A DNA stretch of 64,000 nt from Forficula auricularia (GCA_024734495.1 JALMQS010000270.1:176037-240036); one strand, 5' to 3'. Counted from the first letter of the stretch, positions 20,457 through 32,116 are shown. The notes: a model not told the origin generated them from the sequence alone. Numbers and translations: made by a program.

Positions 20457-20844
20457 TACAACTGTAATAATATTATAAATATATAATTAATTGAATCAAT
20501 TAATAATAATTTTAAATTGATATCTATCGAAATTGTTTTGACTTTTTCATAATATTATACCATAAAATAAGCAAAAATAGAAATTAGTATTCACTTTTGT
20601 TTGTATGCAATCCAAACATTTATTTCTTTTTTCGAATTGATTATTTTTTTAATTGGAATTCAATGTTTGACAAAATAATTCAATTAAAATTCAGATCATG
20701 TTATACGGCAATGTTGAAATTGCCACATTAAGCTTAAATTATTGTACTGGTGCTAATTTTTACTATTGGTTTAACCCATCAATATCGCCTGTAGGAACGA
20801 ATAAAAATGTTGTTTTTTAGAAGCGGGGTTTATATTGCACCAAC
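20457..20844. other. AT-rich sequence, no gene
   Basis: No repeat or frame is recognised. Confidence 0.4.
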
Positions 20845-21500
20845 TGCAAAGCCTCCTTAGTTGGGCATCTTGCTAGCCAGAGCTCCCTGGACTTCACGCA
20901 ATAGGTGAAGCTAAAGTAATGACTTTTTTTTTAATTTTATTGGGCTCAATTATTTCTACTTGAATTAGTCTGTACAGATTAGTGTTTTAGCCTCGACTCC
21001 GGAGATTACTTCTCCACCATCGAGTGTCCTTAGTCATCTTTAGTCCTCAGTCTTAATAAGAGGAAAAAACTAATTAGATAAAAAAACCTCTTTTCCGATA
21101 ATTATTCCAATTCCATATTCTCCTATCTCAAAACTATCCACTAATTCTTCTTCCATCTATCTTTTTTTATAAATTTTATTAAACCAATTATTTTACATTA
21201 ATAATGTATACATTGTATTTTGCTTCGATTTCGGAGATAACTTCTCCACCATCGAGTGTCCTTATTTATCTTTAGTCCTTGTTTTTAATAAGGAAAAATC
21301 TAATTAGATAAAAAAACCTCTTTTCCGATAATTAGACTTTAATTCACTTTGAATTCCCCAATCAAATCGATTGGATTATCTCCAAAATAATAATTTACAT
21401 TTCATAATTTTAATAATTTTATTTGTCATGAAGTATTAGTGGGTTTAGAAATTGAAAAAAAATCACTTCGGGTAGGTACCTATAGTTTTTTTTTTTTTTT
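20845..21500 (-). mobile_element. Helitron-like fragments (B-type 3' end, then internal tandem block)
   Basis: 20845-20895 on the minus strand is a diverged B-type end (GGCTAGCAAGA, GAGGCTTTGCAGTTGG). 20985-21120 and 21220-21345 are two copies of a roughly 120-bp block with ACTTCTCCACCATCGAGTGT and AAACCTCTTTTCCGATAATT. The same block, in the other orientation, is internal to the elements at 13452-14386, 22290-22480 and 38393-39762. Confidence 0.55.
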
Positions 21501-21599
21501 TAATTAAACTCTTGATTTATAAAGGGAATTCATAGATGAATTGTCCTCCGATTGGATCGAAATAAAACATATTTGCACATTTATACATATAGATATATA

Positions 21600-21872
21600 A
21601 ATAAGTACAAGTATGAATAAATTTATAATTTTCAATCAATAATATATCAAAAGAATAATTAACATATTAACGAGATTTGTATTTTTTTAAACATGATATA
21701 TATCGCGAGACTACTGCTGGTCGAAGCTATTGGGGTCTGCTGAGTCTTAAGACTGGACCAAAGAGATCTTTTGATCCATTTAGCTATAATCCAACGTCAT
21801 TTCGCGTTTAGCCCGCATGACGTTTTTTATATCAAACACTGAGGTGTGAGGTGGTCCATGTCTAAATAATAA
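21600..21872 (+). repeat. Solo copy of the composite element's left arm
   Basis: Matches 230-490, including ATCGCGAGACTACTGCTGGT and TTTCGCGTTTAGCCCGCATG, and ends at GGTGGTCCATG. No mirrored arm is found nearby. Confidence 0.65.
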
Positions 21873-22289
21873 TTAATATTTGTTAAAATAAGAATTTTTC
21901 GATGTTAATTATACGTATAAGGTTTTATTGCAGACCAAAACACAGTGAATTTTAAGATTTTTTTGGTCCAAAGTTATTTTTTAAACGTCCTTCTAGATTA
22001 CAGCACATGTACCATTTTTGCCTCGAACCTTTACCTCTATTTTGCTAGATTTCTTATAAATAATCAATAGTGGGATGGTCCACTTTGCTTTTGAATCACC
22101 TCATATGGTCGGTTGAGAATAGACTGGACAGAGATAAATAAATCTGCTAAGCTTTTGTTTAATAAGTACAATTTGCTATATTTACCTAGAGTCACTCAAA
22201 TTGATTTAAAATTTTTAATTAAGCATATTTTTCTATTGTTACTTACGTATGTATATTATTATTTATATTTGACTGATTAAAGAAACTAT
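21873..22289. other. AT-rich spacer
   Basis: No gene or repeat recognised. Confidence 0.4.
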
Positions 22290-22480
22290 TACTGAATAGA
22301 AGGAAAATAATGGAATTGGAATAATTATCGGAAAAGAGGTTTTTTTTATTTAATTAGTTTTTTCCTCTTATTAAAAACAAGGACTAAAAAGATGATCAAG
22401 GACAGTCGATGATGGAGAAATAATCGTCCGAAGTCGAAGCCAAATACAATGTGTACATTCATTCATGAAATAATTGGAAT
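22290..22480 (+). repeat. Internal Helitron-like block
   Basis: Contains GGAAAAGAGGTTTTTTTTAT, AAAACAAGGACTAAAAAGAT and a GTCGATGATGGAGAA segment in the order seen in 13840-13940. Ends are not present. Confidence 0.55.
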
Positions 22481-22620
22481 CAATGATATTGAAAAAAAAA
22501 TTGACGAATTACTGAATAATATTTCTATTATTTCATTAAGCCAGCCCTTAACTGTTAGTTAAATACCTACATCTCTCTTCTACTCCGCCTCCGACTCCAG
22601 TTCAGGCTCCGATAAATCAA
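22481..22620. other. Short unassigned sequence
   Basis: Nothing recognised beyond a C/T-rich patch near 22565-22600. Confidence 0.3.
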
Positions 22621-23680
22621 AGTATCTGGACCCACCGAGCGATTCACGGTAACCAAATTAAAAAAATACAAATATATATATAGTACACGCCCCCTGGATC
22701 CCCCCCCCCCCCGAAACCACGGACCTCACCCCTACCACTGCACCCCATCCACCCCGCCGCAAACCCCGCCCTCGCCCGCCCCAGATCCCCACAACTGCAC
22801 CCCTACATCCGTCCCCACCCCGCATCCAATTTTTTTTTCATTTCTAGCTTTCTAGTGGTCCACAGATTATGTGTATATAGGTATATAAATAAATTCCGTA
22901 TAATTATTTTTTTAATTAAATAACAATTTATCGAGTTTTTTAATCAATTAAATAAATAATAAATAATAATTTTATTGAAGCAATTTTTTACATGAAATAA
23001 TGTATACATTGTATTTGAGGCTTCGATTTCGGAGATTACTTCCCCACCATCGACTGTACTTGATCTTCTAGCTTGCGAGTATTTTTAGTCCGTGTTTTTT
23101 AATAAGGGAATTTTAATCAATTAAATTGGCAAATTCTAATATATAACAATTCTTGGTATAAAACATTCGTGGGTTTTAAAATTAAAAAAAGACCAATTAA
23201 TAAATATAAGATAATTTGAAAAAAATGTAAACAAACTTTTTTATTGAGACTTTCATCTATAAATAATTACATTAATTAAGAACAGACTTGTTTTGATACT
23301 GAACCAAGAGTGAAAAAAGATACAGGACCCAGCCGGGTATGATCCGACATCTTCTGCGTTATGCCCGCAAATGCCTTTTCCATGCAACGCGCGGATCCCC
23401 TGACCAGATCCTATAATCAGAATTTTTGGTTTCAGTATCAAAAACGAGTCTGGTCCCAATTGCACCGAAATAGGCAGACGTAGCCGGACAAAAAGTTTAG
23501 AACTTCCGCGTTTCATCTAATGTTAACATATAAACATTCTAAATAAAAAATCTACTATTGAATATCTGAACAAAATTCCATCTGTTTCGATTCCCCAGAG
23601 AATCAGACAGCTAGGTGGAGCTTTGTAATAAATTTATAAATAAATATATATACTATTTTTGCTCGTTTAATAAGAGTAGA
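22621..23680 (-). mobile_element. Helitron-like family A, interrupted copy
   Basis: On the minus strand it starts TCTACTCTTATTAAACGAGC (ending at 23680) and finishes with a G-rich tract (22680-22830 as C on plus), the hairpin region 22632-22650 and AGATACT. The expected first third is replaced by a block containing the inverted-repeat insert at 23285-23450. Confidence 0.6.
23285..23450. repeat. 166-bp insert with 21-23-bp inverted ends
   Basis: GACTTGTTTTGATACTGAACC (23285) is mirrored by GGTTTCAGTATCAAAAACGAGTC (to 23450), one insertion aside. The first half (ACCAAGAGTGAAAAAAGAT, TATGATCCGACATC, GCCCGCAAATGCC) is a diverged form of the composite-element arm at 395-460, so the two families are related. 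Confidence 0.55.
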
Positions 23681-24346
23681 ATTAGCACTTCCAGTTCTGT
23701 TAAACCCACCTCCGTAACATCACCTAAACAAAATTATTAAAATTTAGAATTCACCCCTTATGCTCCAGCTATTTTCTGTCGTTTCGCAAAAAATTTTGCC
23801 GTTGCAGTTAAATAAGTATTCATTTTTTCAAAAAAAGAACTCTTTTTCGTGTCACGATACTTCACAAACTAATAAATAAATTATAGTAAAAAAAGTTAAA
23901 TTGTCTCTTTATTAGTAGGACGGAATGCTTTAATTAAAATGAGATATTTAAAAAAAAATGTTGATCTACCAAGTAAAAGGGGAAACGAAAATGTTGAGAA
24001 AGTAAAAGTGATGACAGGGGCTTATCAAGCCGGTGAATCGCGCAAGCACTTGACAGACAACTTATCGGAATGTCACGTTTGTTGTCATAACCCTCGCTCT
24101 CTTCTTCCTTTTCTGCGACCCCCTTGCAACCCCTTCCTTCGCCAGCTCATGCCTTTGTTCAGTTTTTCGGTCGATTCTTCCTAACTTGAAGGCATTTATT
24201 TCACTTGCCTTCTTGCCAGCCAGCCACCCGCCCTGGCTTTTTCAAAGCCTACTCCTTTAGAACAGTGCTTTTTAAACTATGATTCGCTTCCTCATTTTGG
24301 GATCAATAGGGTAACAATGAATAAATTAAAAAGCGGTCTGCGTATC
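23681..24346. other. Unique, locally GC-richer sequence
   Basis: 23990-24260 is GC-richer than its surroundings and contains an 81-codon frame (23939-24184) with no recognised domain. It is not repeated in the window. It may be conserved non-coding DNA or a former exon; nothing more can be said. Confidence 0.3.
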
Positions 24347-24822
24347 AACTGGTGTGTTCACCACACGTCTTTCACATTTTCATTTATTTGAATTAATCGA
24401 GGCACTACTAATTTTACATCCCTTTCTTTATTTTGTTTTTGTTTGATTTTTCTCAAAAACTGCTTTGACGATTTTTTTTTAATTAATCTATTTATCAAGT
24501 GTCATGAGTTAATAGTTGTTTAAATTTTTTAATCCAACTCCTAGTTTGGTTGAAAGGGCTAGAATTTTCATTTTTGACCCCCCCCCTTTCTATCTTAGCT
24601 AATAATGTTTTAAACGCATTAAAAAAAATTATTCTATGTTCTTTTTAAAAATATGTTCCGTTTTTTTTTTCTAGTTATCTAATTTTTTCCCAGATTTTTA
24701 TGCCTCTTCTAAATGTGATAGATCTTTATGCCCCACCCTGTATGATCTATTCCCGCTTTTATTTATGTTGGAGCTATCGATACGTTCACTGTCACTGTTT
24801 GTAAGCAAATGTACCAACATTC
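24347..24822. other. Dispersed fragment plus AT-rich sequence
   Basis: ATCAACTGGTGTGTTCACCA (24347) matches 9124-9150. The rest is unassigned. Confidence 0.4.
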
Positions 24823-25090
24823 TCAAAACAGCAACAGCCGAGACGTCAACCACCATAATGTAAGTAATACACCCTCAACCACAAAACACCCAAAACTTCC
24901 TAAATATCCATATCTACCCCAATCTTCCGACTGAAGAAATTCACTCGGAAGACATCCTCCAAAACGAACCACTTGGACTGCGAGGTTAAGATCACGTAGA
25001 CCACCCACCCCCTCTCTTCTTGAAAATGGCTCCAAAAGTCAGAGGCCGAAACGTCGAGTAAAACGCCTAAACCCACGCGGAGAAACCCCA
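24823..25090 (+). repeat. Possible Penelope-like 3' tail
   Basis: Near its end it has TTGAAAATGGCTCC and then AGGCCGAAACGTCGAG (25041-25056): an ATGGCC-like half and a GGCCGAAACGTCG half, the arrangement common at Penelope-like tails (CTGAAGATGGCC...GGCCGAAACGTCG). The overlapping minus-strand frames of 60-70 codons are not recognised. The CTGA box itself is degraded. Confidence 0.35.
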
Positions 25091-25107
25091 AAAACCTCTA
25101 ATGACAT

Positions 25108-25205
25108 ATATATATATATATACAACGAGCCTTCGGCACAGCTCGCAGCTCGCCCCTGCCGGGCTGGTGCCCTGGCGGGCGGCGTCTCGGTCCAAAAATT
25201 TTATT
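25108..25205. repeat. GC-rich palindromic patch
   Basis: After a short TA run comes GAGCCTTCGGCACAGCTCGC and then GCCGGGCTGGTGCCCTGGCG, with several self-complementary segments. It resembles the GC-rich hairpin region at Helitron-like 3' ends but lacks a CTRR terminus. Assignment is uncertain. Confidence 0.3.
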
Positions 25206-25636
25206 CCTCTTAAAAAACCACATTCCAAACGCATACAAGTAAACTACCGAAAATACATCGTCTCTTAAAAGTTTCGCCTCTTTAATTTTTGAGTGGCGAG
25301 GGGTAGGGGGGGGAGGAATAATTATCAATATACTTAATGTTTCTTAATTTATAATGAATTGGAGTCTTTCATTTCAAAATTCGAGTCCAAATTACAATTA
25401 TATTTCAAATTTGCCTGGTTAATGAAAAATCGATTGGAGCCATCAGTTTAAAATCCGAGCTGACAATTATATTTCAAATTTGCCTCGTTAATTAATATAT
25501 ATTTAATGTTTCTTAATTTAAAAATCTATTGGTGTTTTTTTCATTTTCATTCGAGTTCAAATGAATACAATATTATCTCGACACAAAGTCTAAATCAAAA
25601 ATATATAGTTTTAGTAACAGAAATCAAGATATAAAT
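25206..25636. other. AT-rich sequence with a local direct repeat
   Basis: TTAATGTTTCTTAATTTA occurs near 25336 and 25504, and ATTATATTTCAAATTTGCCT near 25396 and 25466, showing local duplication. No gene is seen. Confidence 0.4.
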
Positions 25637-25812
25637 ATTAATGTTGCATTGGTGTAGTGGCTGAAGCTGATACCCTTAGTTCAAGAGTTCGTCGGTTCGA
25701 TTCTAGGCAAGCGGATAATTTTTTTAAAGACAATTCTCTCAGCGTTGTTACAAATTAATCTAGGCTCTTTTATATAGTATAATTTTTTGCTCGGTTAATA
25801 AGAGTAGATAAA
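25637..25812 (+). mobile_element. tRNA-like SINE head followed by a Helitron-like 5' tag
   Basis: TGGTGTAGTGG at 25650-25660 and GGTTCGATTCT at 25694-25704 are spaced like tRNA A and B boxes, and GTTGC/GCAAG at the edges could pair as an acceptor stem. Downstream is non-tRNA sequence. 25775-25812 is the reverse complement of the family A 5' tag (TTGCTCGGTTAATAAGAGTA on plus). The A box is very like that of the SINE at 785, but the bodies differ. Confidence 0.55.
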
Positions 25813-27447
25813 TCCGCAATTTCGGTATCAAAAATATTTGCACAGTAATTTTTGTCAGCAATATCTAATCTTTCGTTAATTGTTGAGTCTGTCTGACAGT
25901 CACTGGACATTTTTAATAAATTGAATATTACTTATTCCGTCAAAACGGACGGGCGGATAAAATGGCGGCATATACGGATATCCTGTGCTATCAGTGATTT
26001 ATTATAGCCGAGCATTTTCTCAGAGGATGGAAACCCAGGGCGGCAAATTAACGTTAACGTCTGTTCCTCTTTCGTGTTCTTCTCAACCTGGTCGAGGGGT
26101 GAAGGGGTGGGGAGGGTCAATCAATCAAAACTGACCCTACCCCCTCCCCCTAAACCACATACGGTCCGGGCGGGCGTTTTTCGCTCATTTGATTAATCGC
26201 TCACTTTGTAGGATCGTGGTTTCGAAAGCCGTCTCTATTTTTTTTTTTTTTTTTTTTTTATTTTAACACTTCTCATACAGAAACCATTAATTTTATTGAA
26301 ACTTTCGATTTAATTAAAAGCATTTACCTTAATTATCGCAACATATTTATACTTTATTTTGAAAATATTAATGAATAAGTTAGTTCTTTCACAAATGCAA
26401 AAATTCAAGAAGTCTTCGAATATAAGTCATTAAAACCGTAATAAACAGACTGTTTTATTTACTTTAACCACCTGTTAATAATTGGTTTAATTAATAATGT
26501 AAAATTTTACGAAGAGTACCGAGTTTCGGAAAAAAGTTTTCTCACTGTTTTTTTCAATTCATTTTTATTAACTATATTCTTAAAGTTTAGGTAGTTTTCT
26601 AAATATCACAATCAGAAAGATAACAGAGACCAATAATTTCATTCAAGTTTATCAAAGTATCTATTTTTATCCGAGAAAAATTGAATTCGAATTTTTCCAA
26701 TTTCATTTTCAATACTCTCAATATCTAGGGTAAATGAAAATAAAAATTCTTATCAGAGAATATAGGTTTTCATTAAAAGAAGTTGACTCGTGTCTTTTGA
26801 CAAGACAGAAATACTATATCTATACCTATAGGTGTCTATCTATAAATGAAAAGGTTATTTCTAGCAAGATGCAACTGACAGCAGGGGGTGAAAAAAGGGC
26901 CGCTCTGGTTCTGATGAGCAAAGAAAAGGGCAAAAATGATAAGAGCCCTCTCTCTTTGTGAAAATAAATTATAGATTTATCAATGATTAGAGATTCTCCA
27001 CTCCTGACGTATGTCGAAGTAAACTATTCTCGACTCTTGGGTATATTTTTGATAAAGCGCCAGCCAGTCAGTCGTCTGACCTTCTTTTGCTCAAATTGTA
27101 TTCCTATTCCTTTTTAACGGAAATTAAAATGGCAAGTTTAGCCAAGTGGACAATAATTTTAAAGATATTGAAACGGCCAAAAGAGAAAAATAGATTTATT
27201 GAATGAAATTCGTATCCAGGATATTAAGAAAAAAAAAAAAGGTTGAAATGTTCTTTTTATAAAAGTGGATTTCTATGGAGGACGTACGTGGTGTAGGTGT
27301 ATACAGTCAATGACAAAAGTTAGTGAAATTCAAATATTGATAAAATGTTAAAATCAGACAGGCCAATTGTGAATATTGAAAGTCCATCAACATAATTATA
27401 TTTTCCAAAACTCTTGACAAATCAAATTCGTTTTAATATTTATCTAT
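25813..27447. other. Longest unique stretch in the left half
   Basis: No copy elsewhere in the window is seen. 25930-26230 is GC-richer with CT-rich and TCAATCAATC segments; 26241-26260 is a T run. 26860-26960 has an open 75-codon frame (26734-26961) with a lysine-rich end, not recognised. Such non-repetitive islands would be where regulatory DNA or exons of a host gene might lie, but no motif or protein identifies one. Confidence 0.35.
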
Positions 27448-28020
27448 CAGAGGCGTGCGGTCCATGGATGCTGTGGATGAAGTGGATCACTAAAATTTCA
27501 AAACATTCTGACTAAATTATAATTTTTTATATCTTTATAAAATACTCTACCAGAAATAAGTATAATCCCTTCGAAATTCAAAAAATTTATTTTCTAAAAA
27601 AATTGAAAATCTGATGATAAGGTAAGGGAAAAAAAGAAACTTTTTTCAAGTTTCTTTGACGAAATTATAATTTTTTATATCTTTATAAAATACTCTACTA
27701 GAAATAAATATAATCCCTCTGAAATTCAAATATTTATTTTCTAAAAAAATTGAAATCTGGTGATAAGGGGGACCCTTATCAACTTTCTCGTAAAATTAAA
27801 GGAAACACAAAGAAACTTTTTTCGAGTTTCTTTGATGAAATTATAATTTCCTATATCTTTATAAAATACTTTATCAGAAATAAGTATAATACCTTTGAAA
27901 TTCAAATATTTGTTTTCTAAAAAAAATGGAAATCTGATGATAAGGGAGGACCCTTATCAACTTTCTCATAAAATTAAAGGAAACAAAAAGAAACTTTTTT
28001 CGAGTTTCTATCAGCACAAA
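27448..28020. repeat. hAT-type left end followed by a 150-176-bp tandem array
   Basis: CAGAGGCGTGCGGTCCATGG at 27448 is the hAT-MITE left end. From about 27511 three units follow, with landmarks CCCTTCGAAA-like at 27568, 27715 and 27891 and ATTTTCTAAAAAAATTG in each. The same unit forms the array at 36600-37223. The array ends abruptly at about 28011, just before the Tc1-like element. Confidence 0.65.
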
Positions 28021-28051
28021 AGAAAGTTTATTTTGTTTATTATTAGTAAAA

Positions 28052-29122
28052 ATGACTCGTGGAAAGGTTGTTGATGAAAAAATTCGCTCAATTATTATCA
28101 ATTTATTTAAAAAGGGAAAATCAAACGCGGAAATTGGCGATCTAGTTAATTTATCAAAGTTTACTGTCAGAAATATTATTCGAGTTTATAAAAAACAACG
28201 AGTACAATAGCTACAAAATCTCGATGCCTCGAAATCCAAAATATCAGATGCTGATAGACGGGCATTGAAGAAGATTATTAGAAAATAAACAGGCGTTCGA
28301 ACTATGGTGAATTATCTGTTCTTTGGAGCGATGCTGTGGAGCGAAGTGTTTCAAAGATCCAAGTGCCATAGAGAAGCCATTAAGTTAGGTTTTAAAACTT
28401 ACAAGGTAATTTTATTGCAACTTATTCCAAATTTTTTTTTTGTAATTTTACTAATTTTTTTAGGCGAAAGAAAAGCCACTCTTGACATTAAAACAAAAGA
28501 AAAACCAGCTTAAATGAGCTAAAAGTCATATTAATTGGACGAGTGATGAATGTAATAGTGTCCATTGGAGTGATGAGTCTCGTTTTGAAATTTGTTTTGG
28601 GGACAATCGAAGCAGAGTTATTCGTCAGAAAAATGAATCTTTCAATTCAGATTGTTTAAAAAAGAAAGTAAAATTTCCTGCTTCAGTTATGGTATGGGGT
28701 TCAATGTTTGCTAGAGGTGTTGGAAAACTTCACTTCATCGATGGAACTGTAAGCACCAATAAATATTTAGAGATTTTAAAAAGGGAAAATCAATGGCAGA
28801 TGCATTGAGAATAATAATAATTTTGTGTTCCAACAAGACGGGGCGGCTCGCCATACATCAAGAAAATCTTTAAAATGCCTTTCTGATCATAATTTTGGAG
28901 TGGGTGGCAAACAGTCCCGACTTGTCACCAATAGAAACTCTTAGGCACACAATGAAAAAGCTATTACGAATACAACCAGCTAGAAACGTAGTCGAATTAA
29001 AACACAAACTTCAAAATATTTGGGATACTTTCACTCAAGATGAGTGTCAAAACTTAATAAGTACGTTGCCCAAAAAAATTCAAACTGTAATTAAAAATAA
29101 AGGCGACGTCACACAGTGGTAA
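28052..29122 (+). pseudogene. Tc1-like transposase, broken (DD34E type)
   Basis: The start ATG at 28052 opens MTRGKVVDEKIRSIIINLFK with a helix-turn-helix (SNAEIGDLVNLSKFTVRNII) and stops at TAG 28208-28210. Later pieces in shifted frames include SDADRRALKKIIRK, WSDESRFEI (first catalytic D, codon 28572), FPASVMVWGSMFARGVGKLH, FQQDGAARHTSR (second D, codon 28837) and NSPDLSPIETL (catalytic E, codon 28934). The final segment ends at TAA 29120-29122. The distances between the catalytic codons are not multiples of three, so at least two frameshifts plus stops separate them. All three catalytic residues survive, but no protein can be made. Terminal inverted repeats were not identified. Confidence 0.85.
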
Positions 29123-29929
29123 AGGTTTTGGATTTTGTATGTTTTCCTTGTTTTTAACAATTAAAAAATAATTTTAAGTTAAATGTTACAATAAAATATT
29201 TTAAATTCTTTAAAATGTTGTTTCAAATGATAATAAAAATAAATATTTAAATTAAATTTACCGTGAATTAGCTTAATTTTATTTAAAAAGAAAAAATATT
29301 GGTGGGCCAATATGGGACGGGGCTCGTATATAAGGTCGACTTTAAAATTCCAGGAGGATCTTTAAATTTTAAAATTATTATCTGTTATTTCAAATACTTT
29401 TATAAAAAAAAAAAACAATTTTTGTTTTGAAAATTAATATATTAGTTCTCGAAATGAAATAAAATTGTTGCATTGTTTCAAAGGGCAATTAAAATGAATG
29501 ATTTTTCCGAAAAGGGCGCGCATAGAAGGTTTAAAGTCCCTGTCTGGTGTATCTTCCAGTTCAAGCATGTCAAAGACAAGTCCATACAAGTTTTAGTCGA
29601 ATAAAAATTGTAATTTCAAAGACCTCTCACTATATACGATCGGAAATAGCTAAGAGTGATATATAGACAAGTCATAGCTTGGTTATATAGCAATAGAATC
29701 AGGAGAAATTTGAAATTTTCTTATTGGACATTGTAGAAGATGGTCGATTTCCATCTCAGGGAGTGTGGAGTTTAAGTCCCAAAATTTAATTTCTGACTCC
29801 TACCCTCACTCACACAAAAGAGTATCCGTTTAGGGCGAAGGTCCCAAAATATATTTTCTAAAAATCTAATATATATAATAATATAAGAAATGATTAAGAT
29901 GATGGATGATTTTATTATATTTGGCTCGA
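29123..29929. other. Unassigned; possibly internal sequence of the adjacent LTR-like element
   Basis: 29880-29935 contains, in reverse orientation, TCATCCATCATCTTAATCAT, which also follows the LTR-like block at 56800-56835. Some of this stretch may therefore be internal retroelement sequence. No gag or pol frame is recognised. Confidence 0.35.
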
Positions 29930-30470
29930 AGGGTTAGTTGGAAGGAGATTCGCCGGGCTTGGATGGGAGATAATATTCAGAGATTAGAATCTCTATTCGC
30001 GGCTTTAAAACCAGAAAAATGCTATTTTAAATAAGAATTTGCACTAGGCAGTTGAAAATATGCTTTTTATGAAATAATTGCACATTTATTGCTTCTTCGT
30101 TACAGAACGTGTATACAAATTACTTCTTAGACACAAGCCGTCTCTACCAAATCGTTCCAAGGTGATCAGTCACCCCGGAGACCTGCCTCATTCAATGAGT
30201 TTCAACAAGTGACAACTCACTCATGACAACTGAATGACAACAACTGAATTCGCGTCGAGGAGCTGGCTTCTTTTATAACCCTGGCTCTAATTTGCAATTA
30301 AGCTGATTGGTTAATCATTCCCGCCTTTTAAAGGGGCGTGTGCTTGCTGTTCACCTGTCATTTCATCGAAGGATTCTGACCGGCAAAGAGCAACCAACGC
30401 CTTTCTCAAGGCGAAAACAAATCTTTATTTTCAAAAGCATTTTACATTGAAAGGAGCGAAGAATAAAATC
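29930..30470 (-). mobile_element. LTR-like block (solo LTR or short retroelement)
   Basis: Read on the minus strand it has a promoter-like GGTTATAAAAGAAGCCAGC (TATA at 30271-30278), a presumed transcribed region, then a polyadenylation signal AATAAA (30085-30090 as TTTATT on plus) about 185 bp downstream, and GCATATTTTCAACTGCC. A second copy in the opposite orientation at 56330-56760 conserves these landmarks in the same order. TG...CA ends and a primer-binding site could not be fixed. Confidence 0.55.
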
Positions 30471-30639
30471 CCACAATAATATACCTATACATAATAATCT
30501 ACTAAGATCTTTGATAAAATTGTCTTTATATAAATTTTCATATAATTAAATTACATGTATGAAACCCGGAAGTTGTTCTTTTTTTTGAACACAATTTTCC
30601 ATCCACTTTTTCAAAAAGATAAGACACTCAAATTTTCAT
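30471..30639. other. Short unassigned spacer
   Basis: AT-rich; GGAGCGAAGAATAAAAT at about 30460 recurs inside the neighbouring hAT MITE (30708). Confidence 0.35.
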
Positions 30640-30791
30640 ATTAAAAAATCTAATGTTAAATTTGAAAAATAACGAAAATGATGCCGAATTCGATGAGATT
30701 TGCAAAAAGGAGCGAAGAATAAAATAAAATTTAAAAAAATGTAGGGGTTTTTTGGACAGCATCCCATGTTTGAAAAGTAACCCCGCCACTG
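30640..30791. mobile_element. hAT-type MITE, left end missing
   Basis: AAATCTAATGTTAAATTTGA to TTTTTTGGACAGCATCCCAT matches the inside of 6158-6470 (reverse complement), and the right end is CCCCGCCACTG (to 30791). Confidence 0.55.
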
Positions 30792-30805
30792 TTATCTATT
30801 ATATA

Positions 30806-31486
30806 TCTACTCTTATTAAACGAGAAAAAATTGTATATTTATTTATATATATATTTGTATCTTTGTTATATTTTGAAAACGACTCTACCGATTTTGATGA
30901 AATTCACGAGTTAGGGGTTTTTGGGGTGACAATTCGATCTGATGCAGACAATGGGTTGTTTGTTTCATTGTTCTAAAAGGCCTTGAAGAAGTATTGTGAT
31001 TGTTGATTTTAACATATTTTGTTCTTCATAAATAAAATATTAATAAACATTTTATAATTGATTTTATCAAGAAATTTATTAATTTAATAGAATAAAAAAT
31101 AATCAAGAATTTATTTAAAAATATATTTCTCATAAGCAGGTCTCAACTTTCTGAAAAAACAACAAATTTTGATAGGTTTTATTTATTATCAATTGGATGA
31201 ATAAAAATGAATCATATGGTTGAATCAAAACAGGTGCAGGAGGTGGGGTGCAGTGGTGGGGGATCCGAGGGTAGGGCGAGGTTTCGGGGGTCGGGTGAAG
31301 AGGGTGGGGGGGTGGGGGGTACAGTGGGCGAATACTATATATATTTGTATTTTTTTTTAATTTGAAAACGGCTCTCAAATAAATATCGACCTTTTTATCA
31401 GAATTTTAAATTAAAAATGATATTAAAATAAAGGTTTTAACTGAAGGAAGAAGTTAGCGAGCATCGCTCGGTGCCTCCAGAGTACT
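30806..31486 (+). mobile_element. Helitron-like family A, short full-length copy
   Basis: 5' end TCTACTCTTATTAAACGAGA, then CTACCGATTTTGATGAAATT, GGTGACAATTCGATCTG, a G-rich tract (31230-31320), the hairpin GCGAGCATCGCTCGGT region (31457-31472) and AGTACT at 31481-31486. It differs from 13452-14386 in its middle, so family A has at least two internal types. Confidence 0.65.
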
Positions 31487-31875
31487 GTATATTAAAAGAG
31501 ATGTTTCATTCATTCATTCAGTGACCCTCGCACAGCCCAAACCAATTGGCCAAGAAAGATGAAATTTGGAGTGTATATTCTTTCTACGATTTATAGGTGA
31601 GCTAATAAAGGATTTTTTTGAAATTCGAACCCTAAAAGGAGGAAAGAGCCAAAAAATTATTTTTAGAGGTGTTCAAGATCTCTCACCCGAAAAGATATAG
31701 AAATGATTTTAGTTTAGAAAGGTGAAGCATTAAAATATAAAATAACATAATTGCGTACTTTGTTCTATTTGCCCCTGAAGAGAGATATAGTCATTTTTGA
31801 GAAATTTTTTGTAATTTTTAAAGTGTTCTATCTCTGAGTTTTTAAGTTTTAATTTAATTCAATTTTGGTATAAAG
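31487..31875. other. Unassigned AT-rich sequence
   Basis: No gene or repeat recognised. Confidence 0.4.
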
Positions 31876-32115
31876 CAGTGGCGTGCGGTCCAAGGATGCT
31901 GTGGATGCTGCACATCTCTAAAAATTCAAAACATCAAGAGGATTTTCATACCGTGACAGAAAAAAATCTAATATAAAATTTGAAAAATAACGAAAATTTC
32001 TGCGTTTATTGATGAATTTTACAAAAAGGAATGAAAAATAAAATAATATTTTTAAAAATGAATGGTTCTTTTTTGGACAGAATTCTCTGGTTGATATATC
32101 ACCGCCCGCCATTGG
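31876..32115. mobile_element. hAT-type MITE, 240 bp
   Basis: Left end CAGTGGCGTGCGGTCC (31876), right end CACCGCCCGCCATTG (to 32115). Interior shares AAATTTGAAAAATAACGAAA and TTTTTTGGACAG with the other copies. Confidence 0.65.
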
Positions 32116-32116
32116 T

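Noticed and set aside
24823..25091. Two overlapping minus-strand frames as a membrane protein
   Set aside because: Hydrophobic stretches come from T/G-rich codons opposite a CA-rich strand; the region ends in a Penelope-tail-like motif on the other strand.
27500..28011. CRISPR array
   Set aside because: Units are about 150-176 bp and contiguous, without short repeats and unique spacers; a tandem satellite-like array in an animal genome.
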